From positions 17,629,513 through 17,693,512 of the forward strand of contig CM057147.1 of NCBI GenBank assembly GCA_029964075.1: a stretch of 64,000 nucleotides of DNA, read 5' to 3'. How positions within the stretch are numbered: position 1 is the stretch's first letter; the number at the start of each line of letters is the position of its first letter. The DNA comes from Patiria pectinifera (taxonomy: Eukaryota > Echinodermata > Asteroidea > Valvatida > Asterinidae). The notes beneath the pieces were generated by a model. That model was not told where the DNA came from and did no database searches. It saw nothing but the letters and a program-made list of their open reading frames with translations. The position numbers and the translations under genes are program-made. Positions 1-11,112 of this stretch are shown in pieces.

Positions 1-919
1 ATTTGATCGACTATATACTTGGTACACACTTAGACCACTACCCATAAATGGTCCTAGAAGAAATTTGTCATCGTGGCATCATGAGGTGTCAGGTTACATC
101 ACATTAAAGATGCATTATTTCCCTATTGGTTTTGTACACGTTTTTCTTCAAACTGAACTTCGGAAGTACAAGTCTGATTGGGTTAAAACTTGGTATGCAT
201 ATTGACATGGATGTGTTATAGATGGAAATTGAAGTGACATCATCATCAAATGTCATGTGAAGTCCCTTAAATCGGCATTTTATTCCTTTGTCTATGATCT
301 ACAGAACTAAAATGTTCGATTCTCCATAGGTTTTGTACAGGCGTTTTCCTTCAATTAGTACATTTTGGCTTTTTCATAGATCTGATTGACTTCAGACTTG
401 GCAGACACACATATCACCAGCCCCAGATGGTCTTAGAAGGTTGTCGTCATGTTGACGTCATCAGGTGTCATGTGAGGAGAAAACTGGGCAAACCCATATG
501 GGCTAGGAAATGGGTTGTATGTATAGGTCTGATTGCGTTGAAACTTTGCATGCCCATTCACATTGGGGTGTCTTTCATATGAAAATATTAGGGAAAAGGC
601 TGGACTGGCCCATGTGGGAAAATACGGGCTGACCCATGTGGGCGTCATATGGGATAAATCTGGGTACGCTCATATGGGCAAAATACGGGCATTGGCCCAT
701 ATTGGGATCTGTTATACATGTATTTGATAATATAGCTGAAATCATCGTGATGTCCTTAGCTGTCATGTGAGGGCGCTCTCACTTTGTATCATTTCTAGCC
801 AAATATCTCCACAGTTATGTATGCGTCCGATTGGGTTGAAACTTAATTTGCATTCACACAAACTTGGATTAGTTATACACCTGAATATAGGTGAAGTCAA
901 GAGGACATCATCGGTCGTG
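1..919. repeat. Degenerate tandem repeat block, Helitron-body type
   Basis: No gene is visible. The block repeats a diverged unit of roughly 300-350 bases carrying the phrase GATTGGGTTGAAACTTGG (near 177, 530 and 826), followed some 60-80 bases later by a GACATCATC-like stretch and GTCATGTGAGGGCGC. The same phrases resume at 3659, right of the inserted block at 920-3657, so this was once one continuous repeat. It resembles the TGACGTCA arrays at 8.4-10.9 kb, but most palindromes have decayed to GACATCATC or GACGTCATC forms. Confidence 0.6.
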
Positions 920-933
920 CCCCTACGAAATAC

Positions 934-1260
934 TCTTATAAGAATCTTATAAGAATCTTATAAGAATCTTATAAGAATCTTATAAGAATCTTATAAGAAT
1001 TTTGTAAGAATCTTATAAGAATCTGAGAACCTTCTTATAAGAATCTTATAAGAATCTTATAAGAATCTTATAAGATTCTTATAAGTATTTTATATGCAAA
1101 TAAGTAAGATCTTATAAGATTCTTATAAGATTCTTATAAGAATCCCGGCATGGCCAACAAAATACTCTTATAAGAATCTTATAAGAATCTTGTCAGAATC
1201 TTATAACAATCTTATAAGAATAGTCACAGAATCTTATAAAAATCTTTTAAAATTTTTAAA
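934..1260. repeat. TTATAAGAATC tandem array (left)
   Basis: About 20 copies of the 11-base word TTATAAGAATC run head to tail, with decayed copies toward 1260 and a spacer CCCGGCATGGCC near 1143. The words TTATAAGA and TCTTATAA make the array locally self-complementary. Confidence 0.85.
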
Positions 1261-1953
1261 ATCTTACAAGATGATGTTAAACATCTTATAACATTTTAAA
1301 AATATTGTAATACTTTTCTTATAAACCTACATCATAAATAGACATGCTCGTTACTAAACATCTATGAAAACCCATGACTAACAAAAATATCTTGTGTTTG
1401 CTGATGAAATAAATATTTTAAAAAAAATGACACCTCAACAATTAATGGATGCCAGGACAGTAAAAGTAGGCTAAAAGAGTTAATTTAATAATTACAGTTT
1501 GTTTCAGGACAAAACAACACAGGAAACTGATCATATAATTAACAGCTTTCAGAGGAAAAGTTGAAATACAATAATTATTTTCGTTTGGTTTTACCACACG
1601 TTAAATAAAGTGATCAGAACCAGTCATCTGATTTATAAAATACATGTATTCTAAAAAAGGTACTTAACATCTTCCAAAATGCATACATGTACATGAGTTC
1701 GTTTCTGCATTCAGTATTGGATGTTGAACAATAGAGGACAATGGGGTCCCCAATTCCCGAGAGGTCCCATATTTACAATCGTGTACAAAACATGTGGGAG
1801 ATCGGTCTCCCTGAAAAGTCAGAGTACAAACAAAAAAGAGACATATAGGCGTCCTCGATTGCAGGAGATTTAAAACTTTCAATGTAGTGAAGGGTCTTTG
1901 TTCTCTGCGGCATGGACGTCTCCAACATAATACATCAGATCATATGTCCTGGT

Positions 1954-2640
1954 TTACAGCACGGTAGCAGTGGCCAGCAAAGCGAACTCGTCGTTGAGCA
2001 ACAATAGCAGAGATGTAGGTGGAATGTCTCCGTAAATCTGTTTCTTTAGTCCTGTGCTCACACCATGAGATGTTCTCCACCCTCTTAGAAGCATGGTGTA
2101 TGTGCCATCAAGGCGATCTTGAAGCTCCTTCTTCATGGTCCAGGTTTCAGCTCCATAGAGAAGAATACTCTCCACACGGGCTCTGAAGAAGGCCAGCTTT
2201 GTCGATTGTGCTAAACTTGATAGCCGGATGTTATGAAGCTTGTAACAGGCACTCCAAGCTATTCCTTTGCGAGTGAAGAAGTCCTTCTTACTGTCGGCAA
2301 CATTACCTGAAATCACTGACCTCTCTAAGTTGGGTGCCGTCACTGGTGTATATTGGGTAGTGGCTCTTCTCATTGACGGTCATGTACTCGGTCCTCTTTG
2401 CATTAAGAAACAGGCCGACCTTGGCTGCAGCATTCTTGAGAGATGTTAACAGGTCTTGAGCATCACACAGATGATCAGCCGTGAGGGCCAGATCATCCAC
2501 GTAGTCAAGATCAGTGAGATGCAGGCTTTGATGATGTCTTGATTTCTTCTGCTTGATGGTTAACCGTTAGACCTTTGTCGTGGATGCAATCCAGACTTTG
2601 CCTAAGGATGTCGTCCACCATGTAATTGCAATTTTGCTCT
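1954..2640 (-). pseudogene. Non-LTR retrotransposon reverse transcriptase fragment
   Basis: The minus strand encodes part of a LINE reverse transcriptase. Catalytic motif YVDD is seen at 2492-2503 in the context DYVDDLALTADHL. Next comes the post-catalytic segment with NAKRTEYMTVNE and LREVSDF (to about 2303), then in another frame GIAWSACYKLHN, ESILLYGAETWTM and the C-terminal part to 1954. A frameshift near 2303-2370 splits the two halves, and the N-terminal endonuclease and finger regions are missing, so the copy is dead. The YxDD box plus LLYGAETWT is characteristic of non-LTR elements; I do not assign the clade. It lies inside the TTATAAGAATC-bounded block. Confidence 0.85.
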
Positions 2641-3417
2641 ATCTGAAATGAAAAACAGAATACTTGGAATTAATTAATATATACAAATGTAATGTAAAAA
2701 CAAGGTTTCATTTTTTTTTTAGAGTATTAGCTTATGACCAGAAGTTGCTTAATAAACTGAGCGTTAAGCGTCATTAAGTTGACTTATTTTTTTTCAATTC
2801 CTTTTCCATGCTTAAGTTTAAATTTGTCATTTGAAAGACACCTGATTCATGTAATGCAGTCAAAGCAGTACATTTTTATTAACACATAAAGAATTAAATA
2901 ATGTCCTAATTGTACACAATGTATTATACCTGCCTTTACATGTACATGTACATGAAGACTTACCAGTTGCAGTGCAAAACATCATGTTTAATTGCAAACG
3001 GCTTGAGAGCGTTGACTCTTGACAATTCTTGACAGCAATCTTTCCAGAGACTTCCATGCAGACATCGGTCCAGCACACATGTATTTTGGATGTCATGTAC
3101 AGGTTAAGTGTGTACATGAACAAAAAATTATGTCCAAAGGCCATGTCACTTTTGTCAGGGAATATATCCACAATTTTGACCCAGTTTTATACAGTTTTTG
3201 TCCTCAGTTGCAAGCCAGTGTATGTGCACTCAACACTGCTGCACTTAATACTGACTGCACATTTCAAATTTCCCACACTGACTGTTTATCTCTGGAATGC
3301 AAGGTCACTGTGTCATGTGACCTACTTGTGGCCCATTAGCAGCCAGCTTATGTTACATAATACTTCCTGACAAAGTTTCTTATGGAGACCCCCTACCAAG
3401 TTCTTACTCAAGGGGTT

Positions 3418-3648
3418 TCTTATAAGAATTCTTTAACATTCTGACTGAAACTTGGGTCTCTTATAAGAATTCCTCAGGAACAATAAGAAGGATGATCAAA
3501 AGAAATTCTGCCTTAAAAATATGTTATAAGAATCTTACCATATTCTTACTCACTTGTAAGAATCTTTAAGAATCTTATAAGATTCTTACTCATTTACAAG
3601 AATCTTATAAGATTCTTATAAGAATCTTATAAGATCTTATAAGTTAAA
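3418..3648. repeat. TTATAAGAATC array (right, mixed orientation)
   Basis: Copies of TTATAAGAATC and its complement GATTCTTATAA alternate, mixed with TTACTCA-type spacers. The array mirrors the one at 934-1260 and closes the inserted block. Confidence 0.75.
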
Positions 3649-3657
3649 ATCGTACGG

Positions 3658-4100
3658 GTCATGTGAGGGCGCCCTACCATGGCATCATTTGCCGCCCTAT
3701 ATGTATGCATGGGTCCGATTGGGTTGAAACTTTCTTTGCCCTCATATTGGGAAGTGCTATGTGTGAAAATGTAAGTGGCGTCATCATCCCTTCTGTGGTC
3801 GTCATATGAAGGCGCCCTAACCTTGCATACTGGAATGTGCTATGTGGAACATATAGGTTAAGTCGTGATTACGTCATCAGTTGTTTTGTGGGGCGCCCGA
3901 ACAGTGCATCATAAGTCGTGATTATGTCATCAGTTCTCTTGTGGGGGCACCCTAACAGTGCATCATGGCCCTCTATCTCTGCAAGTATGCGACCGATTGC
4001 GATGAAATTTTACATGCACTAATTGAAGTCATCTTCTCATGTCCTTGTCACATAAAAAAAAGCCGAAACAGCTTGTGTTTGCCCACAAACACATCTCTAG
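3658..4100 (+). mobile_element. Helitron-like 3' end with hairpin and CTAG
   Basis: The degenerate tandem block resumes here and ends with stem TGTGTTTG (4074-4081), loop CCCA, stem CAAACACA (4086-4093), three bases, then CTAG (4097-4100) followed by T. Stem-loop plus CTRR followed by T is the known layout of Helitron 3' ends. The sequence after it is T-rich, as after the other such ends in this window. Confidence 0.6.
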
Positions 4101-4204
4101 TTTCTTTTTCTTTTTTTCTTCCTTCTTTTTTCTTTTCTTTTTTTCTTTTCCGGGGGGGGGGCAAGTGCCCCCTTGCCCCCCCCCCCCCGCGACACCCATG
4201 CTTA
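4101..4204. repeat. T/C-rich tract and G/C homopolymer hairpin
   Basis: A pyrimidine-rich run of about 60 bases leads into a G run and a C run around GCAAGTGCCCCCTTGC (4152-4190). These can pair. This is probably the remnant of a G-run transposon end, like those at 27.6 and 30.4 kb. The glycine- or lysine-rich reading frames here are artefacts of base composition. Confidence 0.5.
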
Positions 4205-4434
4205 GCTCCCTGGGGAGTATACAGCTCGATGCTGCCATTTCGGCACAAAGCAGCTAAATCAACCACAACAACAATCTCTGCCCTGACAGGTACCCATTTA
4301 CTCCTGGGTGGAGAGAAGCAATGAGTTACAAAGTGCCTTACCCAAGGGCACACGCACCACAACCCCAGTCCGGGCTTCGAACCCACAACCTACAACCTGC
4401 AGAGTTACCCGCAGAACCACTAGGCCACAGCATT
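4205..4434 (-). mobile_element. tRNA-derived SINE
   Basis: Read on the minus strand, an A-box-like TGGCCTAGTGG is followed by the B-box GGTTCGAAGCC, then a conserved body containing CCCTTGGGTAAGGCACTTTG and CTCCACCCAGGAGTAAATGG. The same SINE sits at 42555-42802 upstream of the equivalent TANGO2 exon, so it inserted before the gene duplicated. A related copy lies at 38690-38880. Confidence 0.75.
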
Positions 4435-4469
4435 AACTGGTTTTAAAACTTCATTCCTTTGTTTTCCAG

Positions 4470-7347
4470 GTATACATACATTCTCAAACCACACAATCAA
4501 CACGTCATGGCCAAGGACAGATTATGTACGAACAGAACTCGAGAAAATCGTCCAAAAGGCACACAGCCTTTCCAAAGAAGAACTAACAGGAGAGTTAATG
4601 GAAATGATGGCACGCGATGCACCGTAAGTATACAATGTATATCTTTCTTGTTGACCCTAAAAAATGTTGTGCAAGTTGACGTCTTTAAATTTCTCAAAAA
4701 GTATCCAACATCAGCATTTCATGTTGGAGTGTATTGTTTGTACCCTTCTTTATAATCACAGCAAAAATTTGATAAAATCCATTCATGCAAACCAGAATTA
4801 CAACAGATCATAAATGGCAAAGTCTTTTTTATCCGTTCCAGTTTGATTTACCAGCCATATGGTTGTGAAGGCATAGCGTATATCGTTGATTTAAGCAAAG
4901 CTAATCCGATTACGTACGTAGACGCTGTAACAGAGCAGTGAAATTCATGCACCCCCCAAAAATGGCCTTTTGAACGTTGTGTTTCTTCAGAAAATATGCT
5001 CAGTATGACTGAAATGTTAAACTATAACAGAAGAAGAAATTCTAACTTCATGTCAGTGAAAAAAAATCGCCGTCATCGATGCCGAAACGTCAATACTAGT
5101 TACTGGTAAAGCTGACCTTCGAGTCTGGAAGAAATCGTTCGAAAATTTCCCCAAATCTATGTAATTATATCAATTTCTAGGGATTTCCTCAAGTTGTTGT
5201 TTCTCGAGTAGTTGAACACTTAAATGATCTAAGTATATTCCGAACTTCAGCTTTAATAATCTGTTGTTGCAAACGTCAGTGTTACACCTTGAACTACATG
5301 TATCTCCAAGGAAAATTTTGACGAGGATCGCCTGCCAACGTGAACATGTCTGTGTACATGTAGTTTCATTCAAAATAAAGTGTTACGTAACCTTTAGAAA
5401 TCACTATTAGCAACCACACAGCTGTTACACAGTTAATGAAAAGACCCATTGCAGAGTGCCGGTTGAGCGATTTCAATGCAATGTGTAATTCCCATTGGAA
5501 TGGTTGAAAAACACATCCTTTTATAATCTGTTACAGTTTTGGTTTTCATGAATGGGTTTCCATGACATTTTCACTGATTATACACAAGAGCATGATTAGT
5601 ATGCTCAAAATGAAATACTCGTGTTAGGTACTTTTTGAGAAATTAACGATATCTGCTTGCACAACTTTGTTTTCGGTCACCCTGTACATCATCATTTATT
5701 ATTAGTTTGTGTGCATTTCCGTTTGCATATTCAGTACTAGAATTATGTAGATGGATTTCTGTGTCATCAGCTTTTGTGTTTCATTCAGTCTGGGCATGGA
5801 GTGAGCAATGTGCTGCCACTACATTAGGTTTAACAGTTCAGATGCAATTAGTATGACGTTGTAAGTAGGCATGCAAGTTTTTGTCAGATCAGCTGATTTT
5901 TTGTTACTTCACGCTTATGCCTCTCACTGCTGGGCCCAGGTTCCATTCCCGGCTCGGGTCACATGTGGGTAGAGTTGTTTATTGATTCTCTCCTGTGCCA
6001 CGAGGGTTTTTCTCATGGGTCTCCGGTTTTCCTCCCTCCGCAAAAATCAACACTTTCGATCTCTGGCTGTGATCCGTGGTCAGACATGGGTCGTATGGCA
6101 GCTGCCTTTAAGCTTTACATGCCTTCGGCTCGACCACGTTGTAGCCGCGTCCTTTGCAATTCAGCTTCTGCTACGAGTAAGGACAAGTAGCATCCCCCTC
6201 CTGTTAAAAATTGACGAACACAGTGTAAAGTCTTATTATACTTGGAATTTTCTTTTTTGTTGTTATTTCCCAGTTGCATGCCTGCATGAAAAATGTATGC
6301 TGTATTAAAGATTTGTAATTGGGGTTTCAAATCTAGAGACTACATATATTTAGATATAACAGCAGCTACCTCTCTCAGATCTCAATACACCGTGTGCCCA
6401 TATGAGCGTTGCAGATGGACCAGGAATGTTCCATGTTTTTAGTGTCTTCCTAAAATACAAATCACTGTTGTGCAGTTACGGGTACTACAGAAACCGGGTA
6501 CCTTATTGAAGTAAAAAAACACGGGTACCCAGGTATCCGTAAAAGAAACCCAACCCCAAAGTTCAAATCCTGGAAGTTGTCTGAAGGTCTTTTCGGTCTT
6601 TAAAGGTAGCGTTACGGTTTAAACTGCAACTGTCAAGAGCGTCATCTGACGTGCCTTAAAATGCACACAGCCTGGTTTTCATTAAAAAAATTCCCCACAA
6701 ATGGCATTCAAAATCTTCCTTTTTCATTGTCTGAGAAGTTGCTAAGTAATTTGAAAAGTTTGCTATGGGTACCCTGATCCCGTAATCTGGAACCGGTTCC
6801 TGACATCAACAGTCGGGTACTCGGGTACCCGGCTCAGATGCACAGCCCTAATACAAATACATGTTTTTGGCTCGTCAGGCTTGTGTCCAGCGCAGACATT
6901 TCTGCAGAAGACATGGACATCTCTAAGTTCAAAGAAATGCTGAAGGAATTGGTGTTCATCAAGTCAAACACATGTGGAACAAGGTATGTACTCCTATTTA
7001 AAACAGACATTATTTATGCATTGCATTTGAAGTTTGTATGAGGGGGAAGGGGGCTGGATTACAGGGGGGTGTGCCCATTTTCTGTTACACATGTTAACTA
7101 TGGTTGCTGATAGGACTTACAAATGTTCAGTTGGGGGGAGACAACGGGGGGGGGGGACTGGGGGGGACAAATTGTTCTGAGTTTTTTTTATTCTTTCTTT
7201 CTTTTTTACATTTTTTTCAGGACCACAACTGTTATCCTTATTGATGCAGCAGGAAATGCTTCATTCACTGAAAGGACACTGAAAGAACCAATCGATCCTA
7301 CCCACCCGGAATGGGAACAGCGGAATCACACATTCTCCCTGCTTTAA
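4470..7347 (+). CDS. TANGO2-like paralogue, 3' exons only
   Basis: Three exons, 4470-4623, 6879-6983 and 7221-7347 (TAA at 7345-7347), match exons 5, 6 and 7 of the complete TANGO2 gene at 38284-46679 in length (154, 105, 127), phase and splice sites (CCAG/GTAAGT, CAG/GTATGT, TCAG). They encode the C-terminal ~128 residues, including [21 protein letters not shown] and VILIDAAGNASFTER. Exons 1-4 are not seen between base 1 and 4469. They may lie left of the window, or this may be a partial duplicate. About 17 of 128 residues differ from the other copy, many conservatively. By hand, 9 of 12 base differences in the first exon change the residue, which hints at relaxed constraint. All frames are open. 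Confidence 0.85.
5925..6190 (+). repeat. SINE-like dispersed repeat
   Basis: The block begins near GGTTCCATTCCCGGCTC, a B-box-like sequence. It continues through CTCTCCTGTGCC, CGGTTTTCCTCCCTCCGC and ATGGGTCGTATGGC. The equivalent copy is at 44282-44528, so it predates the duplication. There is no open frame of interest. Confidence 0.5.
6462..6849. mobile_element. Non-autonomous hAT-like element, GGGTACC subterminal motifs
   Basis: The 388-base insertion is flanked by the direct repeat AATACAAA (6454-6461 and 6850-6857; a ninth base T also matches). The paralogous intron has the uninterrupted site AAAATACAAATACATG near 45220, so this is a true insertion with its empty site. Both ends carry GGGTAC(C) words, for example CCGGGTACC near 6493 and GGGTACTCGGGTACCCGG near 6815. 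The right end GCACAGCCCT is the inverse of an AGGGCTGTGC-type hAT terminus. There is no transposase. Confidence 0.75.
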
Positions 7348-7489
7348 ACCCTTGCCGGCCCTTTCAAATCCAGCGGAAGGTCTAGCAGGATACTCGCGTG
7401 ATTGAGGAAGGTAGAGCCCAGCCACTTTAACTATGCATTGGGATTTTAACACACGTTGGCTCAGGGTAGCTTATATTAAGTTAACAACA

Positions 7490-7826
7490 AACACCCATTC
7501 CAAAATTTGTATCCTTGTGGAGACATTTCTTTGTTCCCGTGTAGTAAAGTGTTCAATTTTGAAAGTGAATTTTCAAAATGCTCTTATTTTAACCAGAATA
7601 AGTTTCCTGGGCTGAAATTTGGAATTAATATCCCTTTTCTAAAACTCTTCCATCTGCGACAAATAAACACACCTTGGAAATTCCTAGTTTTTGAGTAAAA
7701 CCCATATATCTATTTCGTGAAAACCTTGTGGAGACCTATTCATCTATAGAAATTGCCCTGTGGAGACCTTTACAATGTTTTGTTAACTATTGTGTGTGAG
7801 TCTCCACAAGGCAGCGAATTTGTGGT
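7490..7826. mobile_element. MITE with CCTTGTGGAGAC inverted ends
   Basis: CCTTGTGGAGAC (7513-7524) and its inverse GTCTCCACAAGG (7800-7811) bound the core. The second TANGO2 copy reads straight through at 46811-46835, so the insertion lies just 3' of the TANGO2-like stop codon, with outer limits near 7490 and 7826. A possible short CAC duplication marks the site. A second family member is at 53310-53600. Internal CTTGTGGAGACC words repeat near 7727 and 7758. Confidence 0.7.
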
Positions 7827-8097
7827 CACGTTTTCTTGTGAACAATTTATTTCATATAGATCTACCACTCCTTTTGACACGCAGTCCGTGGTGATGGCGC
7901 ATTTGGACAGCTAATCTTGCTGGGTCACTGAATCAGGCAAATTTGTCCCAAATTTTAAGACATTTATTTTAAATCAGCTAATTCCTTAGAGATGCAACCA
8001 TGCTGGCAGTTTCCATTTTTAACCGTAATGTACTTTTATGCAATTATTATTATTTTTTGGGAGGGGGGGGCATTTAAAAATTTTCGAAATGCCTTGC

Positions 8098-8358
8098 TTG
8101 ATTATTGGCTTTTTCGCAAAATTGCGAAAAAGCCTTTCTTTTTGTTCTGGTTTTTTTTGTGGCTTTTTCGCAAAATTTGCGAAAAAGCCTTTCTTTTTGT
8201 TCTCATTTTTTTTTTTGGCTTTTCCGCTTAAATGCGGAAAAGCCTTTGTTTCTGTACTTATTTTTTTTTTCTTTTTTATGGCTTTTCCGCAAAGTTGCGG
8301 AAAAGCCTTTGTTTCTCTACGAATTTTCTTTCTTTTTTTTTTTTTCTTTTTTTTCAAC
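8098..8358 (+). repeat. Four tandem GGCTTTTTCGC hairpin modules
   Basis: Four near-perfect hairpins with 11-12-base stems occur in a row near 8106-8135, 8161-8190, 8217-8246 and 8279-8308. The first two are GGCTTTTTCGC...GCGAAAAAGCC and the last two are GGCTTTTCCGC...GCGGAAAAGCC. They are separated by T-rich spacers ending TTTCTTTTTGTTCT or TTTGTTTCT. Single or paired copies occur at 19424-19452 (+), 23560-23583 (-) and 29495-29582 (-), always beside a T-rich tract and the phrase ATAGACTTTGT. Confidence 0.85.
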
Positions 8359-9997
8359 CAAAATGCCATAGACTTTGTGCACGTTTTTTCTAGCAAACAC
8401 TTTTGGCATAAAACAAAGTCATATGACATCAAAACTTAACATAGTCACAGAACATATAGCAAAGGTCGTTCGCGAAGATAGACGCAATGATGACGTCATC
8501 ATGGGTCATGTGACGTCATCGCAACGTTGCATATTTCAAAGCCGTATATCTACAGAACGGTATGTCCGATTGGCTTGAAACTCAGCATGTGGTTAGACCG
8601 GGAAGTGTTATAGATAAAATTTGAGATGACGTCATCATGACGTCATCGTGTGATTTTATATTTAATTTTGAATTTTTGAAGACTTTTGCCATATCTCACT
8701 AACGCAATATGATAAATTCGAAATTCTTTTTGTATTAGGTTCGCTGGGCAATAGATATATGCACAAAATTTGGAAAAATGCGTGACGTCATGATGACGTC
8801 AGCAAAAGTGCGATTTTTGAAACACATATAAGGGAATGTCCGATCGTCATGAAACTTGGTGGGTGGGTAGATAATAACACTAGTACACAAAATGTTGAAT
8901 GACGTCACGATGACGTCATCGGTCGATTTTTAAGGTTTTTTTTTAATATTGCTTATTTTATTCTGCTTACAAAGTTTAACATTTTTATTAATCCGATTGT
9001 TTTCAAACTTGGTACAGACTAAAACCACAATAAAATAATGAGCACTGCCAAGTATTGTTACGATGACGTCGTCATTAGACATGTGACATCATCGTTAACT
9101 TGTATATTTTAAGCCCCTATATCTCACGAACAGTACGTCAGATTGGGTTGAAACTTGGTATGGGGGTAGGCCGGGATGTGTTACAAATAAATATTGAGAT
9201 GACGTCATCATGACGTCATCATGTGATTTTATACAGATTTTTGAAGTTTTGGACCTTTAAGCCATATATCACGAACCCAATATATTAAATTTAAAATTCT
9301 TTTTGTATTAGGTTTGTTAGGCAATAGGTATATGTACAAAATTTTGAAAAATGTGTGACGTCATGATGACGTCATCAAACATGCGCTTTTTTGAAACACA
9401 TATATAAGATAATGTCAGATCGTCATGAAACTTGGTGGGTGGGTAGATAACACTAGTACACAACATCTTTAATGACGTCACGATGACGTCATCAGTATAT
9501 TTTTACGATTTTTTAATATTGCCAATTTTATTCTGCTTCGGAAATTTAACACTTTCATTAATCCGATTGTTTCAAACTTGGAACAGACTTAAACCACAAT
9601 AAAATAATGAGCACTGCCAAGTATTGTTAGAATGACGTCATCATTAGACATGTGACGTCATCGTTTGTATATTTTTAGCCTCTATATCTCATCAACAGTA
9701 ATTTAGATTGGGTTGAAACTTGGTATGGGGGCAGGCCGGGATGTGTTACAAATAAATATTGAGCTGACGTCATCATGACGTCATCTTGTGATTATATATA
9801 TGTATTTTATATATAAGACTTTTGCCGTATCTCACAAATGCAATATGCCAAAATCAAATTTCTCTTTGAATGAGGTTTGTTAGACAAAACATAAATGCAC
9901 ACAGTTTTGCACCAAACCAAAAACATGACCCCAATTTAAAAAAACACATATTGCGGAAAAGCCCTATGCTCTGTTGCAAACAGACATAGACCTCTAG
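8359..9997 (+). mobile_element. Helitron-like unit with TGACGTCA array
   Basis: The unit starts at AAAATGCCATAGACTTTGTG. It holds about three internal repeats of ~570 bases, with the landmark GATTGG(G/C)TTGAAACT at 8566, 9139 and 9706. Each repeat carries several pairs of the exact palindrome TGACGTCA. It ends with a hairpin TCTGTTGCAAACAGA (9969-9984), then CTAG at 9994-9997 followed by T. A second copy of the start phrase follows at 10035, so units are arranged head to tail. No Rep/helicase frame exists, so it would be non-autonomous. Confidence 0.6.
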
Positions 9998-11112
9998 TTT
10001 CTTTTTTTTTTTCCCTCTTGGGACTTCCAACCAAAATGCCATAGACTTTGTGCACGTTTTTTCTGATCGGCACTTTTTGCATAAAGCATACTCATATAAC
10101 ATTGAAACTTTACATAGTCAAAGAACATATAGCAAAGGTCTTTCCCGAAGATAGACGCAATGATGACGTCATCATGGGTCATGTGACGTCATCTTAAAGG
10201 TGCATACTTTAGGGCCCTATATCGCGAGAATGGTAAGTCCAGTTTGGTTCATACTTGGTATGTAGGTAGACCGGGATGTGTTATAGGTAAAAATTGGAGT
10301 GACGTCACGATGACGTCATCGTGTGATTTTATAAGAATTTTTGAAGTTTTGGACCCTCAAACCATATCTTATCAACGGAACATGGTAAATTCAAAATTCT
10401 TTTTGCAATGGGTTTGTTAGGTAATGCATACTTGGACCAAAAAAGTGAAAAGTGCATGACGTCATGATGACGTCATCAAAAATGTGATTTTTGTATTTCA
10501 CATATAAGGGTAAGTCTGATCGTCTTGAAACTTGGTGGATATGCAGATACAGTTACTAGTATGCGAAATCCGAAGTGACGTCATGATTACGTCATCGCTT
10601 GATTTGTTATAATTTTTTTAAACTTTGACATTTTCTTCTACTTGCAAAATTGTACATGAAATAGGATCATTATTAACTTTAAACTACGCACAGTACAAGG
10701 CCCTTCGGTAAAGTTGGTCTTAAACAAGTCACATCATAATGACGTCGTCATTAGTCATGTGACCTCATCTTACAAATTATAATTTAAACATTTTATACCT
10801 ATCGTTCTAGCAAGCCAATTGGGCTGAAACTTGGCAAATATACAGTTATGTGTATGTTATATTTAAAATAAAAAATACGTCATGTTAACGTCATCATTAT
10901 TTTTTTAATTGATTTTTAATGTATATTATTTTCAAAGTTTCATTACGTTTTTCAATTGACAAGTTCGGAATTATCTTGAATCCGATCAATTACAAACTTT
11001 GAAACAAATTTAAAAGAACCAACCTATAGCCAGATTTTCCAGAAATTTAAAGGAGACTTTTTAGTCTAAAAACGGACGAAGTCACGTAATTCCCGATTTT
11101 GGGCAATAATGC
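9998..11112 (+). mobile_element. Second Helitron-like unit, 3' truncated
   Basis: After a T-rich tract the phrase AAAATGCCATAGACTTTGTG recurs at 10035 and the sequence then follows 8400 onward. TGACGTCA pairs lie near 10165, 10300, 10457 and 10575. From about 10700 the repeat decays, and no CTAG end is seen before the inverted repeat at 11113. Confidence 0.55.

Larger units (their letters stand above)
920..3657. mobile_element. Large insertion bounded by TTATAAGAATC arrays
   Basis: This 2.7 kb block interrupts a repeat that reads through on both sides. The left edge is CCCCTACGA and the right edge is TCGTACGGG, a weak inverted pair. The flanks CGGTCGTG and GGGTCATG could be a decayed 8-bp target duplication. 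Just inside each edge lies an array of the 11-base word TTATAAGAATC. The interior contains an antisense non-LTR reverse transcriptase fragment (1954-2640). Stretches 1261-1953 and 2641-3417 show no recognisable gene. The architecture fits a non-autonomous DNA transposon with subterminal arrays; the family is not assigned. Confidence 0.45.
4624..6878. other. Intron duplicated with the TANGO2 locus
   Basis: The intron aligns over almost its whole length with 42990-45244 of the complete gene. Examples are CGTCAATACTAGTTACTGG near 5090 and 43455, and CATGTCTGTGTACATG near 5345 and 43712. It contains a shared SINE-like repeat (5925-6190) and a hAT-like insertion (6462-6849) missing from the other copy. 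Short antisense open frames around 5170-5373 are duplicated with the intron and have no coding signature. Confidence 0.75.

Noticed and set aside
934-3648. CRISPR-like regular repeats at 934-1260 and 3418-3648
   Set aside because: The words are contiguous without unique spacers, the host is a eukaryote and there are no cas genes.
5170-5373. Antisense frame duplicated at 43545-43742 as a possible conserved small protein
   Set aside because: It lies in an intron that is duplicated as a whole; conservation equals that of the surrounding intron and the C-termini differ by frame change.
8019-8439. Long frames on both strands over the hairpin modules
   Set aside because: Phe- or Lys-rich products of T tracts and repeated hairpins.
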